Part shown: piece after piece, positions 62,876-64,000 of the stretch
Layout of the letters: the number at the start of each line of letters is the position of its first letter
Position numbering within the stretch: the stretch's first letter is position 1
Translations under genes and position numbers: made by a program
NCBI GenBank assembly: GCA_902761735.1
Contig: CACWLL010000006.1
Span: 1-64,000, forward strand
Direction: 5' to 3'
Length of the DNA stretch: 64,000 nt
Origin: an uncultured bacterium
GTDB lineage: Bacteria; Cyanobacteriota; Vampirovibrionia; Gastranaerophilales; Gastranaerophilaceae
The notes under the pieces: model-generated
Databases searched by the model: none
What the model was told of the DNA's origin: nothing
The model's input: the letters and a program-made list of their open reading frames with translations, nothing else

Positions 62876-63748
62876 TTGGCAAGATTAAGAACTAATACAA
62901 AGTTGAAGCCGGCGAAGAAAGCTGATTTGCAAATCGTTAAACCGATTAAAACCACAAAATATAGCGATATAAATTTAAATGCGTGGAAAGATTACGGTCA
63001 TGTAAAAACAGATACCCTCTGGGAATTTCCGACAAGATTAAAAGAAGGCGGTCATTCAAATGAATATCATGGCAATTATATTCCCCAAATTGCCCAGCAG
63101 TTATATGAAAGATTTACAAAAAAGAATGATATAGTTCTCGATTTATTTTTTGGCTCAGGTACATCGGGTATCGAAGCGATAAATATGGGAAGACGTTGCA
63201 TAGGCGTTGAATTAAAAGATGATTTAGCGGAAAAAGTATCTGAGAAATTCACTCCTAAGCAGCTGGTAACAGATGTAAATATTATTTGTGCGGATTCTGC
63301 ATCTGATCTTGCTAAGCAAAAGGTAAAAGCAAGATTGGATATAATGGGAGAAGAAAAAGCTCAATTACTTATTCTTCATCCGCCTTATGATGATATTATT
63401 AAATTTTCGGACAAAAAAGAGGATTTATCTAATTGCAGTTCTACCGAAGAATTTTATGACTTGTTTGAAAAAGTTGCAAAGAACGGATATGATTTGCTTG
63501 AAAAGGGTCGTTTTGCGGCTTTAATCATTGGTGACAGCTATAAAAATTCTGAAGTACAACCTTTAGGGTTTATGTGTATGGCAAGAATGATGAATCTTGG
63601 TTTTAAATTAAAAGGAATTATAGTAAAAGATATCCAAGGAAACGAAAGAGCAAAAGGTAAAACAGCTAATTTATGGCGTTATAGAGCTCTTGCCGGCGGA
63701 TTTTATATCTTTAAGCATGAATATGTAATGATATTCCAAAAAGGTTAA
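62876..63748 (+). CDS. DNA methyltransferase with HPPY motif
   Basis: A TTG start at 62876 is chosen because GGGAGAGG lies 5 nt upstream and no ATG fits. The product has 290 residues. Motif I reads DLFFGSGTSG and motif IV HPPYDD, a variant of the (D/N/S)PP(Y/W) catalytic motif of amino-methyltransferases (N6-adenine or N4-cytosine). A C-terminal segment (EYVMIFQKG) is typical of the beta class. A basic 20-residue N-terminus precedes it. The gene after it begins 4 nt later and might be a partner, so a restriction-modification pair or orphan enzyme are both possible. Confidence 0.8.
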   Translation: MARLRTNTKLKPAKKADLQIVKPIKTTKYSDINLNAWKDYGHVKTDTLWEFPTRLKEGGHSNEYHGNYIPQIAQQLYERFTKKNDIVLDLFFGSGTSGIEAINMGRRCIGVELKDDLAEKVSEKFTPKQLVTDVNIICADSASDLAKQKVKARLDIMGEEKAQLLILHPPYDDIIKFSDKKEDLSNCSSTEEFYDLFEKVAKNGYDLLEKGRFAALIIGDSYKNSEVQPLGFMCMARMMNLGFKLKGIIVKDIQGNERAKGKTANLWRYRALAGGFYIFKHEYVMIFQKG

Positions 63749-63751
63749 TTT

Positions 63752-64000
63752 ATGCAAGAAGATAATTTTAAATATTTTTCGGACATTGTTACTCCTGAAA
63801 TTCGTGGTGAGATGCCAAATATGCGACGAGAAATGCAAAAGGAATATGAAGAAACTCTTGCTAAGATTGAATCTGGAAATGCTGATTCTTTTGATTTCAT
63901 AAATATGGCGCAAAATATGCGTTTGCTATTTAAGAAGTATGACAAAGCGATTTATAATGATTATTTGGAAAAAGCGTACGTAAAGGCTTCTCAAGAGATT
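63752..64000 (+). CDS. Hypothetical gene cut by window edge
   Basis: Eighty-three codons are open from ATG 63752 to the end, 4 nt after the methyltransferase stop, with AAAGGT upstream. The visible part is acidic and helical (GEMPNMRREMQKEYEETL, then MAQNMRLLFKKYDKAIYNDYL). The family is not recognised. Its tight linkage makes a role with the methyltransferase possible. Confidence 0.6.
   Translation, partial: MQEDNFKYFSDIVTPEIRGEMPNMRREMQKEYEETLAKIESGNADSFDFINMAQNMRLLFKKYDKAIYNDYLEKAYVKASQEI

Noticed and set aside
1-64000. CRISPR array, rRNA genes, replication origin
   Set aside because: No regularly spaced repeats, no rRNA-like segments and no DnaA-box cluster were noticed on either strand.

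Overview
The window is low-GC, gene-dense bacterial chromosome. Several features together suggest a non-photosynthetic relative of Cyanobacteria, such as a gut Melainabacterium (Gastranaerophilales). It encodes an outer-membrane autotransporter and LspA, so the envelope is Gram-negative. It uses the DapL route to diaminopimelate, the MEP isoprenoid pathway (ispG), TrmFO and an alpha-type glutamine synthetase. It also has oxygen-sensitive pyruvate formate-lyase and ferredoxin, which fits an anaerobic fermenter. The taxonomic call is inference: no rRNA gene is present.

Layout. 1-4150 is a Mu-like transposition module on the minus strand: DDE transposase, MuB-type ATPase and a degenerate tyrosine-recombinase homologue, with overlapping genes. 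A divergent HTH gene lies to its right and a truncated Fic gene to its left. 4330-11763 is one giant autotransporter with GGAI/FxxN repeats. 11.8-13.3 kb is an accessory patch of small genes, a dispersed repeat and a broken XRE regulator. 13.5-20.0 kb is a nitrogen-assimilation block: glnA converges on a three-gene glutamate synthase operon whose FMN subunit is frameshifted. 20.3-24.3 kb holds nadE, dapF and dapL. 24.3-28.0 kb is a second accessory patch, with a gene-poor stretch, a second copy of the repeat, a zinc-ribbon/nuclease protein and a paralogue of a small gene from the first patch.

From 28.3 kb the sequence is mostly core genome. It contains tRNA-Asp, a LapA-like gene, rluD, lspA, a secreted NTF2-like protein, an ABC ATPase overlapping a histidine-kinase homologue that lacks its phospho-acceptor His, an AAA ATPase beside two small lineage-type proteins, trmFO and miaB. 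A pyruvate formate-lyase operon follows, in which the glycyl-radical domain is a separate gene. After it come a family 4 UDG, a YuiF-type transporter, pheT, gltX, gap, a structured transcript with a possible 51-residue ORF, ferredoxin, deoB and alaS. The right end has an envelope cluster (GHL10 hydrolase, TPR protein, secreted protein), ispG, a phosphoesterase, mutL and a DNA methyltransferase followed by a gene cut by the window edge.

The most notable points are the split pyruvate formate-lyase, the pseudo-histidine kinase, the transposon with a degenerate recombinase subunit, the 338-bp repeat found just 3' of two unrelated genes, the structured transcript at 51.2-51.4 kb, and a recurrent promoter layout (a -10 box exactly 6 nt before ATG with no Shine-Dalgarno) that predicts leaderless mRNAs for six genes.
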